A stretch of 64,000 nucleotides of DNA from Cylindrobasidium torrendii FP15055 ss-10 (lineage: Eukaryota; Basidiomycota; Agaricomycetes; Agaricales; Physalacriaceae): assembly GCA_000934385.1 (NCBI GenBank), contig KN880475.1, positions 1-64,000 on the forward strand, given 5' to 3'. Positions 24,781-35,208 of this stretch are shown piece by piece (the stretch's first letter is position 1; every line of letters begins with the position of its first letter). The position numbers and the translations under genes are program-made. Under the pieces are notes generated by a model that was given only the letters and a program-made list of their open reading frames with translations, ran no database searches and was not told the origin of the DNA.

Positions 24781-25539
24781 TGCTTTTACTTACACTGCTT
24801 TGTTTTGATCTCATCTCCTTAAGCTTGCCACTTGTGGTTCGCTTCACCGCCCGCTCGGGAAGCGGCGCGCTCCGCACTCCACTAAGAAAGTGACTCAGTG
24901 TAGCGTACGACGTAAAGTAAAAATGACACTACCCCAGCAACACTTGCCTAGGTTTCCATAAGCACTTGTCTTCAAGGATTTGGGAATTTCGTCGCAGGCA
25001 CTTGCTATTCTATGCGCCCAATTGATGGTCCATCACTTTTGGTTCGGCCCTTATTTAGTGTGTGTCCATTGTCGGCAGTAGTACTAGTCAGAGGTTTGAT
25101 AACTACGTACTTACATGCATTCTGACATTGAGGCCGTCAAGCTTGTCAATGGGAGCTTAATTACAACAGCCACTGATGAGTGCCGTATGACTGCCTTTAG
25201 ACGTCGACTAAGCCATCCTGGGCACCGTCGTGAGCAGCTCCCTCGAATTCATCCGCGTCTGATGGTGGGGCAACTTATTACTACGTTCAGCTGCTACTAA
25301 GCGGGATGTAGATCATCCATTTCTGACTTTACACTTTGACTCTGAGGACGACGACCCCCGCGGCGTCGCTGGACAAGATGGGTATGCGCCTGTGGCATTG
25401 CTCATGGCGGAAGCAGGTTGCGTTATTATCATCACTTTGCCGACGGCAGGCCACCCCGATAACACCTCGGGCGATCATCTCAGCTTCATCGACAAAGCGT
25501 GAACTCACTTCCTTCTCCCCTTCATCTCCTCCTCCGACA
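24781..25539. other. Divergent intergenic stretch without a supported gene
   Basis: This is the promoter region between the seven-span protein (minus) and the short-chain dehydrogenase (plus). The final 200 bp are open in the dehydrogenase frame upstream of the chosen start, but lack family similarity and are read as 5' leader. Confidence 0.5.
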
Positions 25540-26667
25540 ATGTCCATCTTCAACGCGTCGCGTCTCCTCGGAAAGACCGTGCTCGTCACTGGCGCCAGCT
25601 CTGGCATTGGTGCAGTATGTACATGCCATCATACATCTGAATATGATAGACTCATGGCTTTCATCTCAGGCTACTGCTATTCTCTTCGCAAAGGTCTGGC
25701 ATACACGTCCAATCGGCCGGTTCATTAATTTACGATAGCAGGGCGGAGCCAATGTAATCCTGGTTGCTCGTCGTCTCGAAGCTCTGAAGCAGGTCACCGA
25801 GGCCTGCACCGCCGCGTTCAAGGAGGCTGGTGTAGCTCAAGGCGGCAAGTTTGCTGCAGTCCAGTTGGATGTTTCCGACCGCAACCAGGTCGCCACCTTG
25901 TGGGACAAGGTTCCCTCAGATCTCCGCGATGTCGACATCCTCGGTGCGTCCTCCTCGCTCATTGATCTCCCACTTCATTCATCCATGCACCAGTCAACAA
26001 CGCCGGATACGTTCAAGGCGTTGACCACGTCGGCGACATCGACCCGGAGAACATCGAGTCTATGTTTGCGACCAACGTCTTCGGTCTCATCGCTGTAACC
26101 CAATTGCTCGTGAAGGGTATGTCTGCTATTCAGCACACAAGATATATCCCCTAACATGCGACAACAGATTTCAAGGCGAAGAAGTCCGGTCACATCATAA
26201 ACCTTGGATCTATCGCCGGCGTAGAGCCTTACGCTGGTGGAAGCATCTACACTGCTACCAAGCATGCCGTTCGCGCCTTCACAAGCTCAATGCGCCGCGA
26301 GCTCGTCAACACTCCTATCCGTGTCACCGAAATCCAACCAGGTCAGTCACGCCCAGCATCATCCTCTCTGTCCACTGACCCTCCATAGGTATGGTCGAGA
26401 CTGAGTTCTCCATCGTACGGTTCCGTGGAGATGCCTCAGCAGCGAAGAACGTATACAAAGGTCTTGAGCCTCGTAAGTACCATCTTGATTCCCATACCTT
26501 GTCCATCACCCGCTGATGCCTTCCTTCAATCAGTGACCGCGCCGGACATCGCTGAGGAGATCGTCTGGGCTGCCGCGCGCCCCGCTCACGTCAACATCGC
26601 CGAGGTGCTCGTGTTCCCCGTGAACCAGGCTAGCGCAACTATCAACTACCGCGATCCCAGCAAGTAA
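25540..26667 (+). CDS. Short-chain dehydrogenase (NADP 3-hydroxy-acid dehydrogenase type)
   Basis: The protein begins [20 protein letters not shown] and SGIGA, giving the TGxxxGIG cofactor loop, split by an intron. It continues [20 protein letters not shown] and [19 protein letters not shown], then [20 protein letters not shown]. The active site is [20 protein letters not shown] followed by KHAVRAF (catalytic Ser, Tyr and Lys). Downstream are [20 protein letters not shown] and [20 protein letters not shown], and the tail is INYRDPSK. This fits the classical SDR group of yeast YMR226C, which oxidises serine, L-allo-threonine and other 3-hydroxy acids with NADP. Six short introns, with several acceptor sites right before conserved blocks. 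The start is the ATG that places [12 protein letters not shown] at the N-terminus. Confidence 0.93.
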
Positions 26668-26982
26668 AATACAGTACTCATAGAAGTTGAAAAGTGTAAT
26701 ATCATTGCCAATTGGAGCCCGAAGCGCGGCGCGCACTCGCTCCCGACCCAAATGCCCGCAATGAGGTGTTCTGACGACGGTCTGTTGCTCACCAGGTACG
26801 ATATCACTCCTATAAAATCCACTAGTGGTTTCCGAGTCCTTGCTTCAGCCTTGCTCGTCAAGGTCATTCGAGTCCGTCATACAGTATCGCAAATAAGTCA
26901 CAATTAAATGCTATTGATTGCCAAATAGCCAACGTCGGGACTTCGATATAAAACTAGAGATACAGTATATGGCTGTGCTTTT
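26668..26982. other. Tail-to-tail intergenic stretch without a supported gene
   Basis: This separates the dehydrogenase stop from the stop of the small basic protein on the minus strand. No coding signal is seen. Confidence 0.5.
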
Positions 26983-27759
26983 CTAATTCCACGCTGCGCT
27001 TTCTTGGTTCTTCGACATGGCTCTTGTGACATCCAGGTCAACATTTTCAAGGGCTAGAGGCTGGTCTGTGCGCAATGACAAGACATTCAAGCTTGGTGAA
27101 GCAGATTCCACCTCCTCGTCCCTGGATACAACTGCCTTGTTGTATTCCGAGATGACTTCAGTCTTCAACGCATGGTGCCCCATAGCTCTGAAGTGTGCTT
27201 TCCTCCATCCTCCCCTTACCCCCACTGCGATAGTTATTTGCAGCATGTCCCATCTGCTTCTTCGCTTGTCGTCCCCCGTTGCACTCGCCGCCTCATCCGA
27301 GGGGGTAACGTGCCAGGATGCAGACTGTTTGTCTCTGTGCCCAAGTTAACGCTATCCTCAGACGACTAAAACATAGGTCAAAGTATGCCTGGCACATAGT
27401 TTAAACGTACCTGCACACTGTCCATGGACTCATCGACATCTTTGTGTGCCACAGACGGCTTAGGCAAAGGAGTCTCCAACGCGAGTGGCTTGGCCAACTT
27501 CTTCATACGGTCATACCGAATCTTGGCTCTGACGCGCGCATCTGCCAGCTCCCGTTCACGCTCTCTTCGTTCAATACTCCACAATTAGCAACAGAGAAAT
27601 CTCGCATATACTGACGGTGACTACGCACTCTGTGTCCTGCCGTGCTTTTCTCTCTCGCCTTCTTACCGCCCTCTTCCCAACGTTGTCCTTCCGAGTCGCG
27701 CCAGACTTCCGCCGGTCGGGCACAGTGGCCATGAGCGCGTCAGCGAGTGAGTTTGACAT
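26983..27759 (-). CDS. Small basic coiled protein of unknown function
   Basis: I do not recognise this gene. The first exon (start 27759) reads MSNSLADALMATVPDRRKSG and KRAVRRRERKARQDTEC. A second block rich in Arg and Glu (RERERELADARVRAKIRYDR, MKKLAKPLALETPLPKP) follows after a roughly 49-nt intron. A last exon reads RGGWRKAHFRAMGHHALKTE and ends MSKNQESAAWN at 26983. Junctions between the second and third blocks allow several phases, and one choice would end the protein earlier, so the C-terminal half is provisional. The strong positive charge suggests a nuclear or nucleolar RNA-binding role, which is inference only. Confidence 0.5.
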
Positions 27760-28167
27760 CGCGGTCAAGAGCAAAGGTAAAGTTCGATCATTTTGACTCT
27801 TGCCTCCGTTCAACCTCCGTTGCCTAAGCGCTCATGCAGTCGCTATTTCAAACTACTCTTATACTTGGGGGCTTCAGAATTGGCTATCCTAAATGGCAAC
27901 ACGTTTCTAGCATTTCCACAAGCAAGGTATCTGCCGCCCACGGTGAACTTCGAGAGAGCGTGCACACGGCAAAGATTCAAATCTTTCCACAACTTATGAA
28001 GTGACAATTTCATCACACGTTGAAGCAGTCAATCCGAACCAAGAGAAGAGAACAAAAAAGAAGTGGATATAATACAGATGATGCTTTTTATCTACGTGCA
28101 GGTGTAGCGTACATTCAGTCTTAATATGCAAAGCAGTCCAAATACAGAAAATCCGCGGCGAACACCC

Positions 28168-28849
28168 TTAGTCGACCTCCTCGACGCTAGGGCCATCCTC
28201 CGACGCACCGCCGGGTGCACCTCCGGGGAAGCCACCAGGAGCGCCGCCGGGGAAGCCCTCGGCACCTGGCGGGCCACCTGCCGCACCGTACAACTTCTGC
28301 ATGATGGGGTTGGCAATGGCCTCGAGCTCCTTCTGCTTCTCCTCGTACTCCTCCTTCGATGCCTCTTGCGACGCATCGAGCCATGAGATGGTCTCGGTGA
28401 TGGCAGCGTCAAGCTTGGTCTTGTCAGCAGGCTCGAACTTGTCGGCGAGCTTCTCGTCGGTGGTAGAGTTGCGGAGGTTGTAAGCGTACGACTCAAGGCC
28501 GTTCTTGGCGGTGATACGTCCGGCAGCAGCCTCGTCCTCAGCTAGAGGGGAAAGTCAGCATATGTGTGGAAAGACGAAAAATTACGACGTACCCTTGTAC
28601 TTCTCAGCCTCGGAAACCATGCGCTCAATGTCCTCCTTCGACAAGCGACCCTTGTCGTTGGTGATAGTGATGCGGTTGGACTTGCCAGTGGTCTTGTCGG
28701 AGGCGGAGACGTTCAGAATGCCGTTAGCATCAATGTCGAAGGTGACCTCAATCTGAGGAACACCACGAGGAGCAGGAGGGATGCCAGAAAGCTCGAACTT
28801 GCCGAGAAGGTTGTTGTCCTTGGTGCGGGCACGCTCACCCTCGAAGACC

Positions 28850-28881
<32 letters not shown>

Positions 28882-29272
28882 TGTGGAGAAGGTCTCGGAC
28901 TTCTTGGTGGGAACGGTGGTATTGCGCTTGATGAGGGCAGTCATGACACCACCAGCGGTCTCGATACCGAGAGAGAGGGGAGAGACATCAAGGAGCAAGA
29001 GGTCCTGAGTCTTCTCAGAGGTGTCGCCGGAGAGAATGGCGGCTTGAACGGCGGCACCGTATGCAACAGCCTCATCGGGGTTGATCGACTTGTTGGGCTC
29101 CTTGCCGTTGAAGAAGTCAGAGACGAGCTTGACGACACGGGGAATACGGGTGGAACCACCAACGAGCACAATCTCGTGAACGTTGGCCTTGTCGATCTTG
29201 GAGTCGCGGAGGACCTTCTCGACGGGCTCGAGGGTGGAGCGGAAGAGATCCTGGCACAATTCCTCGAAGCGG

Positions 29273-29304
<32 letters not shown>

Positions 29305-30371
29305 CTCGTAGAGAGAGTCAATTTCAATGGAGGTCTGAGCAGCAGACGAGAGAGTGCGCTTGGCACGCTCGCAGGCAGTGCGAAGACGGCGGGTTGCGCG
29401 AAGGTTGGTGGAGAGGTCTAAAGAATCAATTAGTAAACGATGCAATAGAGTGACCATGGACACGCACCCTTCTTGTACTTGCGCTTGAATTCCTGGACGA
29501 AGTGGTTGACGAGGCGGTTGTCGAAGTCCTCACCACCAAGGTGAGTGTCACCGGCAGTGGCCTTGACCTCGAAAATGCCCTCCTCGATGGTGAGGAGAGA
29601 AACATCAAAGGTTCCTCCACCGAGATCGAAGATGAGGACGTTGCGCTCTCCGACAACCTTCTTGTCCAGGCCGTAAGCGATGGCAGCAGCAGTGGGCTCG
29701 TTGATGATGCGGAGGACGTTAAGACCGGCGATGGTACCAGCGTCCTTGGTAGCTTGACGCTGGGAGTCGTTGAAGTACGCGGGGACAGTGACAACAGCGT
29801 TGTTGATTGTTCCGCCGAGGTAGGATTCGGCGACTTCTTTCATCTTGACGAGAACCATGGCGGAAATTTCCTCGGGGGACTGCAGAGTCACGTCAGATCG
29901 CGCATTACATAGATTTGAGCAGACGTACGAATTCCTTCTCCTCGCCGCGGTACTGGACGGAAATGTAAGGCTTGGTCTCCTTGTCGATGATCTTGAAGGG
30001 GAAGTGCTTCGCATCGGACTGGACCTCAGCATCGCTGAACTTGCGGCCGATGAGGCGCTTTGCGTCGAACACGCTGAAGGACTTGGATCAGTACAAATCG
30101 CGGGTTAGACTAGAGAAATACGCACGTGTTGACCGGGTTCATCGCAGTCTGGTTCTTTGCGGCATCACCGATGAGACGCTCGCTATCGGTGAAGGCGACA
30201 TATGATGGTGTTGTGCGGTTTCCCTGGTCGTTGGCGATGATCTCAACGCGATCGTTTTGCCAGACACCGACACAGCTGGTGTTGTGGTCAGATATGCGGG
30301 CGACGATAGCAGGGTAAAAAAGAGGCTTACGAGTAGGTGGTACCCAAATCGATTCCGACGGCTTTCGACAT
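28168..30371 (-). CDS. SSA1: Cytosolic Hsp70 chaperone (SSA class)
   Basis: The start [14 protein letters not shown] is interrupted by an intron, followed by [19 protein letters not shown]. Other hallmarks are [99 protein letters not shown] and [20 protein letters not shown] in the nucleotide- and peptide-binding domains. The C-terminus carries a [10 protein letters not shown] repeat and ends PSVEEVD. The EEVD terminus marks the cytosolic/nuclear class that binds TPR co-chaperones. Hsp70 folds and refolds proteins with Hsp40 and nucleotide-exchange factors. About six short introns lie mainly in the first third. Length is close to the usual 645-650 residues. A TATA box and heat-shock-like elements lie upstream (30498-30533). 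Codon use is strongly biased, and this opens long antisense frames. Confidence 0.98.
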
Positions 30372-30497
30372 CTTTTTTGTCTTGAAGGGGATCAGTTTCT
30401 GGTAGAGGCGATGATTGGTGAACGCGTATACCTAGTGGTAATGCGGATATGAGGGTAAGAGAGAAAAAGCTGGATTGGAGCGCTCCGATCCCGCCGA

Positions 30498-30533
30498 TTT
30501 TATAACGACAGACAAAGGTCGTCTCGAATCTTC
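30498..30533 (-). promoter_or_regulatory. Hsp70 core promoter: TATA box and heat-shock-like element
   Basis: On the minus strand TATAAAA (30504-30498) lies about 127 bp upstream of the Hsp70 ATG. A GAAnnTTC pair (30526-30533) sits just behind it, as expected for a heat-shock element bound by HSF. More GAA units follow near 30560-30575 but in one orientation only. Element spacing is not perfect, so HSF binding is inferred. Confidence 0.45.
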
Positions 30534-30670
30534 TCTTGGATTCGAATAGGACAGAAACGGTAATCGAATAGAATCGAATGCGATCGCAGGTGACGTAACC
30601 ACGTTGCGTCCACCGCTTGCGCGAAAGTGCTCGAAGGCCGCAAAGCAAAGGGCGAACATACGCGAAAATG

Positions 30671-30696
30671 TGTAGAATGGCCTCGTGGATTCTACA
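30671..30696. repeat. 8-bp inverted repeat upstream of Hsp70
   Basis: TGTAGAAT at 30671-30678 is matched by ATTCTACA at 30689-30696 with a 10-nt spacer. It lies about 300 bp upstream of the Hsp70 start and 206 bp before the divergent gene start. It could be a factor-binding dyad; no factor is recognised. Confidence 0.35.
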
Positions 30697-30901
30697 TACT
30701 GCGGTCAGCCTCATGAGAAAAAAATCCACCAGGTAAGTAACAATTTGCAGCCAGTGGCACATTCTTGCCAACTTTGTTCGCCTCGTGCTACGATTCAATC
30801 TTTCCATCTCAATCTAATCACCTTTGCTGCGGCATGCGTCCGGATTCTGAGTCTAACCACGCCTCCTGTTGCCACTTCTGCATGTCCCCCTCCTACTTTC
30901 G

Positions 30902-32854
30902 ATGTCACTGACCGACGTTCGCTCGCTGCATTCGCCAGCCGGACGGCTTTCCAGAGAGTCCTGGAGTGCCAGTGCCGCATCCAGCACTGACTCGCGCGCG
31001 CGGACAGCTCGACAGCACCATGCGCCGCCACCCCAGCCCGTCGACCTTCCTTCGCCAGTCCCTGTTCTGCGCTCGATGCAGTTGCCTTCAAGACCTCGGG
31101 ACAGCACCGTGACTGACGATGAGTTTTTGCGCGTCGAACATAACGATACTGCCGAAGTGCCAGCGCTCACAAACACACTGGGCTTGCATGTAGTCAACAA
31201 TCCCCCCAAGCGGAGGAAGCCCTTCGTCGGTGGGTTTGCGGCCACGGTCAAACGAGCATTTCGTAGACATGACAAAGAGACGGTCTGGCGACCTGCGGTT
31301 GCCCAAGAGACCGGACCAGTGGTCTTTCCCCAGCCGATGTACATCTCGACAACGCCGCCGTCTCCAGAGATCCAGCGCCCCAGCATGCCTGCAGCACGGC
31401 CACCGCACGTTTCTCTCAATGAAGAATCGTTGCCGCAAGCCCTTGCCTCAGGTGAGGTTCACCGCAGGCGACAAGAGAACCAGAAGAAGCGCGGCCCACG
31501 GGCAGACGTTGCCAACTATCTGCCTGCATCGCCCACTGAAGTACCAATTGCAAGCTCGCGGACCTCGGCGCAGGCGGGCCCGTCGAACTTCCCAGGGTCA
31601 TTTCGGCCTGCGCCTCGGCCAGAACCCTCGCCTGGCCGTCCGCAATCTCCTCCAGAACCCCGGGATAGTGATAATTCGCAGCGCCAGAGTGCATTGCTGT
31701 CTCCCCATCCCTCACATGGCCACTCTGCGACCCCGCACACTAGCCCCCCGAGTCACCCGACATCTGTGCAGGCGCATCCGCCACTCGCGCATGATTACCG
31801 CCGTATGTCTGCGACAAAACCCGAAGGGACGATGAGTATGGGCAGTGACAGCGAGCCATCTTTCGCCACTGAGCTCAATCCTGTTCACCGCTTCTGGACG
31901 ACCATACACGACATGCCCTGGATATCTTCTGACCGTGTCTCTCGAGACTACTTTCCTGGCATGTCCCGTGGGGCATGGACCTGGCGCTGGGCCAAGCGCC
32001 ATCACGACGTCGACCGCGTCAAAGTACAGGTACCCATCAACAAGCCCAAGGTGCCATGGTACAACACGAAGCGTGGAAATGCTGTTGTTGAAGACAACGT
32101 CCCGACACCCAAACGTTTGTCGGCAACGCTGACAACCCCGCGCCATGACCCGCTCGACTTACTGAGCTCAGGGGACTCTTCGGGGTCGCCACTCTCGGTG
32201 GTCTCATACGGCAACAGCACGAGCCAGAACTCGCGCCGACGTCGTTCTACTAGGCATCATCACGACAAACGCAGGAGTGTTATTATATTCCCCGCTCCAG
32301 AGAATGTGTACGCCCAATCACCCACGCTCCGGAATCGACGCAAGCATGAAGCTTCGGGACGTATCACAACTCACAGAGGTACTCCCCGACGACCCAGAGA
32401 CACGCATGGCCATCGAGAAACGCACAACAGGCATTGCGACAAGCGCCGACACGGGGGCACGTCTGGAAGCGGTAGCTCGCGTTCGAAGTCGCCCGCCTCC
32501 ACCCTGACTCCAGCAGGCGGGAGATTCTACGCTCCTATGCCAGGAACAGCGCCGCCAGTGCCTCCACTTCCACCTTCATTCTCTATGCCCAGCCCGTGGC
32601 AGAATCAGTTCCAGCCAGCTGTTTCCCCAGGCCAACGAGGGGGTGCAGCGCAAGGAAGTCCCGGCCAACCACCCATGTATTATACGCCCGTTTTCATGCA
32701 AATGGTTCCGCCACCAAAGTCGTCTTCTCTTCCTCCCTCCGAGGCAAATACTAGTCCTGGGGTCGCGGGGCTCGGGGCAGGAGCTACTCAGCAACAATTT
32801 GTGGCGCCAATGATGGTTCCGGCGTACATGCCTGGGCAATTCCCTCAACAGTAG
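30902..32854 (+). CDS. Intronless disordered protein of unknown function, 650 aa
   Basis: One uninterrupted frame from MSLTDVRSLHSPAGRLSRES to MPGQFPQQ. An upstream in-frame ATG at 30869 would add 11 residues. The product is rich in Pro, Ser, Arg and His and is mostly disordered. Its only ordered-looking part is near residues 330-390: HRFWTTIHDMPWISSDRVSR, DYFPGMSRGAWTWRWAK and KPKVPWYNTKRGN, with clustered Trp. Earlier there is a basic block KRRKPFVGGFAATVKRAFRR that could be an amphipathic or nuclear-targeting helix. Later there are Arg/His-rich stretches (SRRRRSTRHHHDKRR) and a Pro/Met-rich tail. I do not recognise the family. It is divergent from Hsp70 with 530 bp between starts. The lack of introns is unusual in this window. 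Confidence 0.8.
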   Translation: MSLTDVRSLHSPAGRLSRESWSASAASSTDSRARTARQHHAPPPQPVDLPSPVPVLRSMQLPSRPRDSTVTDDEFLRVEHNDTAEVPALTNTLGLHVVNNPPKRRKPFVGGFAATVKRAFRRHDKETVWRPAVAQETGPVVFPQPMYISTTPPSPEIQRPSMPAARPPHVSLNEESLPQALASGEVHRRRQENQKKRGPRADVANYLPASPTEVPIASSRTSAQAGPSNFPGSFRPAPRPEPSPGRPQSPPEPRDSDNSQRQSALLSPHPSHGHSATPHTSPPSHPTSVQAHPPLAHDYRRMSATKPEGTMSMGSDSEPSFATELNPVHRFWTTIHDMPWISSDRVSRDYFPGMSRGAWTWRWAKRHHDVDRVKVQVPINKPKVPWYNTKRGNAVVEDNVPTPKRLSATLTTPRHDPLDLLSSGDSSGSPLSVVSYGNSTSQNSRRRRSTRHHHDKRRSVIIFPAPENVYAQSPTLRNRRKHEASGRITTHRGTPRRPRDTHGHRETHNRHCDKRRHGGTSGSGSSRSKSPASTLTPAGGRFYAPMPGTAPPVPPLPPSFSMPSPWQNQFQPAVSPGQRGGAAQGSPGQPPMYYTPVFMQMVPPPKSSSLPPSEANTSPGVAGLGAGATQQQFVAPMMVPAYMPGQFPQQ

Positions 32855-33100
32855 TTACAATATATTGTATGTCTTCCTTGACTGGCACATGTTTGTCAAG
32901 TGTCGCCCGAGCTCAGTGATAACTATTGTAATCTATCGTGGCAGGTCCTGTTCGGGCTAGTATTTATGTATTTTAGTGCAATTGATATTTGTTTACTGGC
33001 CGGAGACCAGTTCCCCTTGGCTTGGAGACTCGACACAAAATTTGGAATATACAGATGTACACACATATTGTTAGATCGTGTGGCTTAGTGCTGGCCGTGT

Positions 33101-35131
33101 TTACTGCCATATAGGCTCCAATGTAGCGGTTTCTTCCATGACTTCGTCCATATTGGAGAAATATAGCAGGTTCCTCGATACCACCAAACACACATACAGC
33201 GATTTCGAACGCTTGCGCTCGACCATCCTGTCGAACGCCGGGTTGTCGAAGTCCGAGCGGGGCATCGTTAGAAAGCGCTGATTCTCGCGCATTTCGCGAA
33301 CAGAGGCACACGAGAATCCAATGGGCTTCATCTGCATGAGCTCGACCATGAGAATTGGGCGATCATCGAGTGGGTGCCAATCCGGCTGGTAGTTTTCTCT
33401 TGCGCGACGGAGGGCGTCTGACACTTGGGTACGCATGAGGGCGTCGCCTGCCAAGAACGGTTGGACAAGATATAGCTTCAGGACCTTCATCGCTGCGCGC
33501 GCATCTCGTGTGCAGAGTGGAAGGATGAGGGAGCCATCTTTTAGAGGTCGTAAGACAAAAGCTATAAATTGAACTTGAACGAAAACTCACTTCGACGCAT
33601 TTTCTGCAGCCGCGGACAGTGGACACAGTGCTTTCCCTCGGTCCAGTCGACACGCTGACACTTCTCAGAGCAATACTCCGCAAGTCCACACTTGACGCAC
33701 GACTTGAGTACGTTTGTTTCGGGCGGGCTTGAACACTGGAATCGTTAGCAACCTAGCACTGCAGAATTAGATAACGCCCGTACCTTTTGGTTCAGACATC
33801 GCTTTTTCCCGGGCAGTTTTTCTGATGCGTAGCCTGTCCCCCGGATTTCGACCAAAACACCCCACCCTGGATGCCTTCGCACGGCATTGCCAAAGCCTCC
33901 CTGCTCCTCGAGAACAATCATATAGCGCAGATTCTTCTTGATACCGCTTGTTAAAGACGGGAAATGGGCATATGCGCGCAGAATTGTCAAGAGAGTGAGT
34001 AGTTCTCCGGAGTCATCTTGGTAGTTGTTTGCGTTGTTGTCCGCCACCGCTAGCAGACGCGCCACTGTGGGCAATATGCGCGCCTCGAGAGCCTCGGCTA
34101 CTGCAATAGGATGCCGCAATACGGTTGAGAGGTGTGTGCCGATGTTGTGCAGGATGCCCAACTTGCCGGATGTCGACATTATCGTTACCGTCAGCTCCCC
34201 GCGCACAAAGCGCCGGGCGTAATGACAGAGGAATGTGACAACTCCACGTCTGATGAGGGCACTGCGGGTCTTTGGGAGCGATAGAAAAGGTGTCAAATGG
34301 TTGATGATGAGCTCGGCTCTTTCAGCGGGTGCGGGGGCATGCGGGCCTGTGCCGGTGCCCAAGAGCCTCCAGTAGCTCTTGAGGAGGACTGTGGCTATCT
34401 CTTCGGCATGCTCCCGCATTAAAGGCCACATGGAGTTGTCGTGGATATGTGGAAATTGCCCGCCAGCCGGTATGGATCCTGTATCCTGGAAGAGCACCTT
34501 CGGAGCGAAATGATCAAAAGGCTCGATAACCTTGTCGAAGTACGGGCTCTCGGGAATAGTTGCGAACAGTAGCCATGCGCGAACGAAGGACTTGAAAAAA
34601 GGAGCATTATGGCCGATACCTATTCCTTGCCAGTCAGTCTGGACGATATTGCCTAGTGCATTTCCCATGGTTGTTACAAATCCTTCGTTCTGCTCTGGAT
34701 ATTGGAGATCGGCCATCGTGTATACAAGCGTTGCCCATTTCATGATTAGCTGGCAAATAGGCACCGTCTCTTCGACGGTGAGCTTGATAACTATGGAGCA
34801 GCGTGCGTTGTCGAACATGAGCAGAGCCTCCAAGAAGTCTACCATCACATCACTCTTGAAGAATGCACCAGCAGAGGCCTGTCGAGAGAGTGCTGCAGCC
34901 TGCGCGAGCCGACTTGGGGAGAGATAATGAAGGATGACAGGCTTGCAAATGGCCCAAGCTGGTCGTGTCCATCGGTCACGGACGGTTTCGACGAGAGCAA
35001 CTAAACTGTCGATTTCGTCTTCTGCGATGGCGGCGCGCTGGATTTGATTGAGACATCATGCGAGAGATAGCTTATAGGCAATTACAGACAGCAAGTTCCT
35101 TGACTAACTCTGGATCCGGAAGTAACGGCAT
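33101..35131 (-). CDS. MYND-type zinc-finger protein
   Basis: The first exon encodes MPLLPDPELVKELA (start 35131), spliced to AAIAEDEIDSLVALVETVRD. A long helical region of about 430 residues follows (MMVDFLEALLMFDNARCSIV, PICQLIMKWATLVYTMADLQ, RRGVVTFLCHYARRFVRGEL, DSGELLTLLTILRAYAHFPS), probably an alpha-helical repeat fold. The MYND finger then spans a splice junction: RCLNQKCSSPP, KSCVKCGLAEYCSEKCQRVD, WTEGKHCVHC, with the Cys pairs and HxxxC in order. The C-terminal part is PFLAGDALMRTQVSDALRRA and so on, ending TATLEPIWQ. Helical-plus-MYND proteins are numerous in mushroom-forming fungi. MYND fingers usually bind Pro-rich peptides. The biological role is unknown. Confidence 0.85.
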
Positions 35132-35208
35132 TTCAGCGATGGTGGTCAATCTTCGACGCGTTGACCAGCACGTGTGGTGATCGAGCTAGATTGATCTAAT
35201 CCAAATCC

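Noticed and set aside
28564..29421. 285-codon open frame on the plus strand opposite Hsp70
   Set aside because: It is the classic antisense frame created by the biased codon use of Hsp70. The minus strand encodes an unmistakable chaperone with conserved motifs, so the antisense reading has no support.
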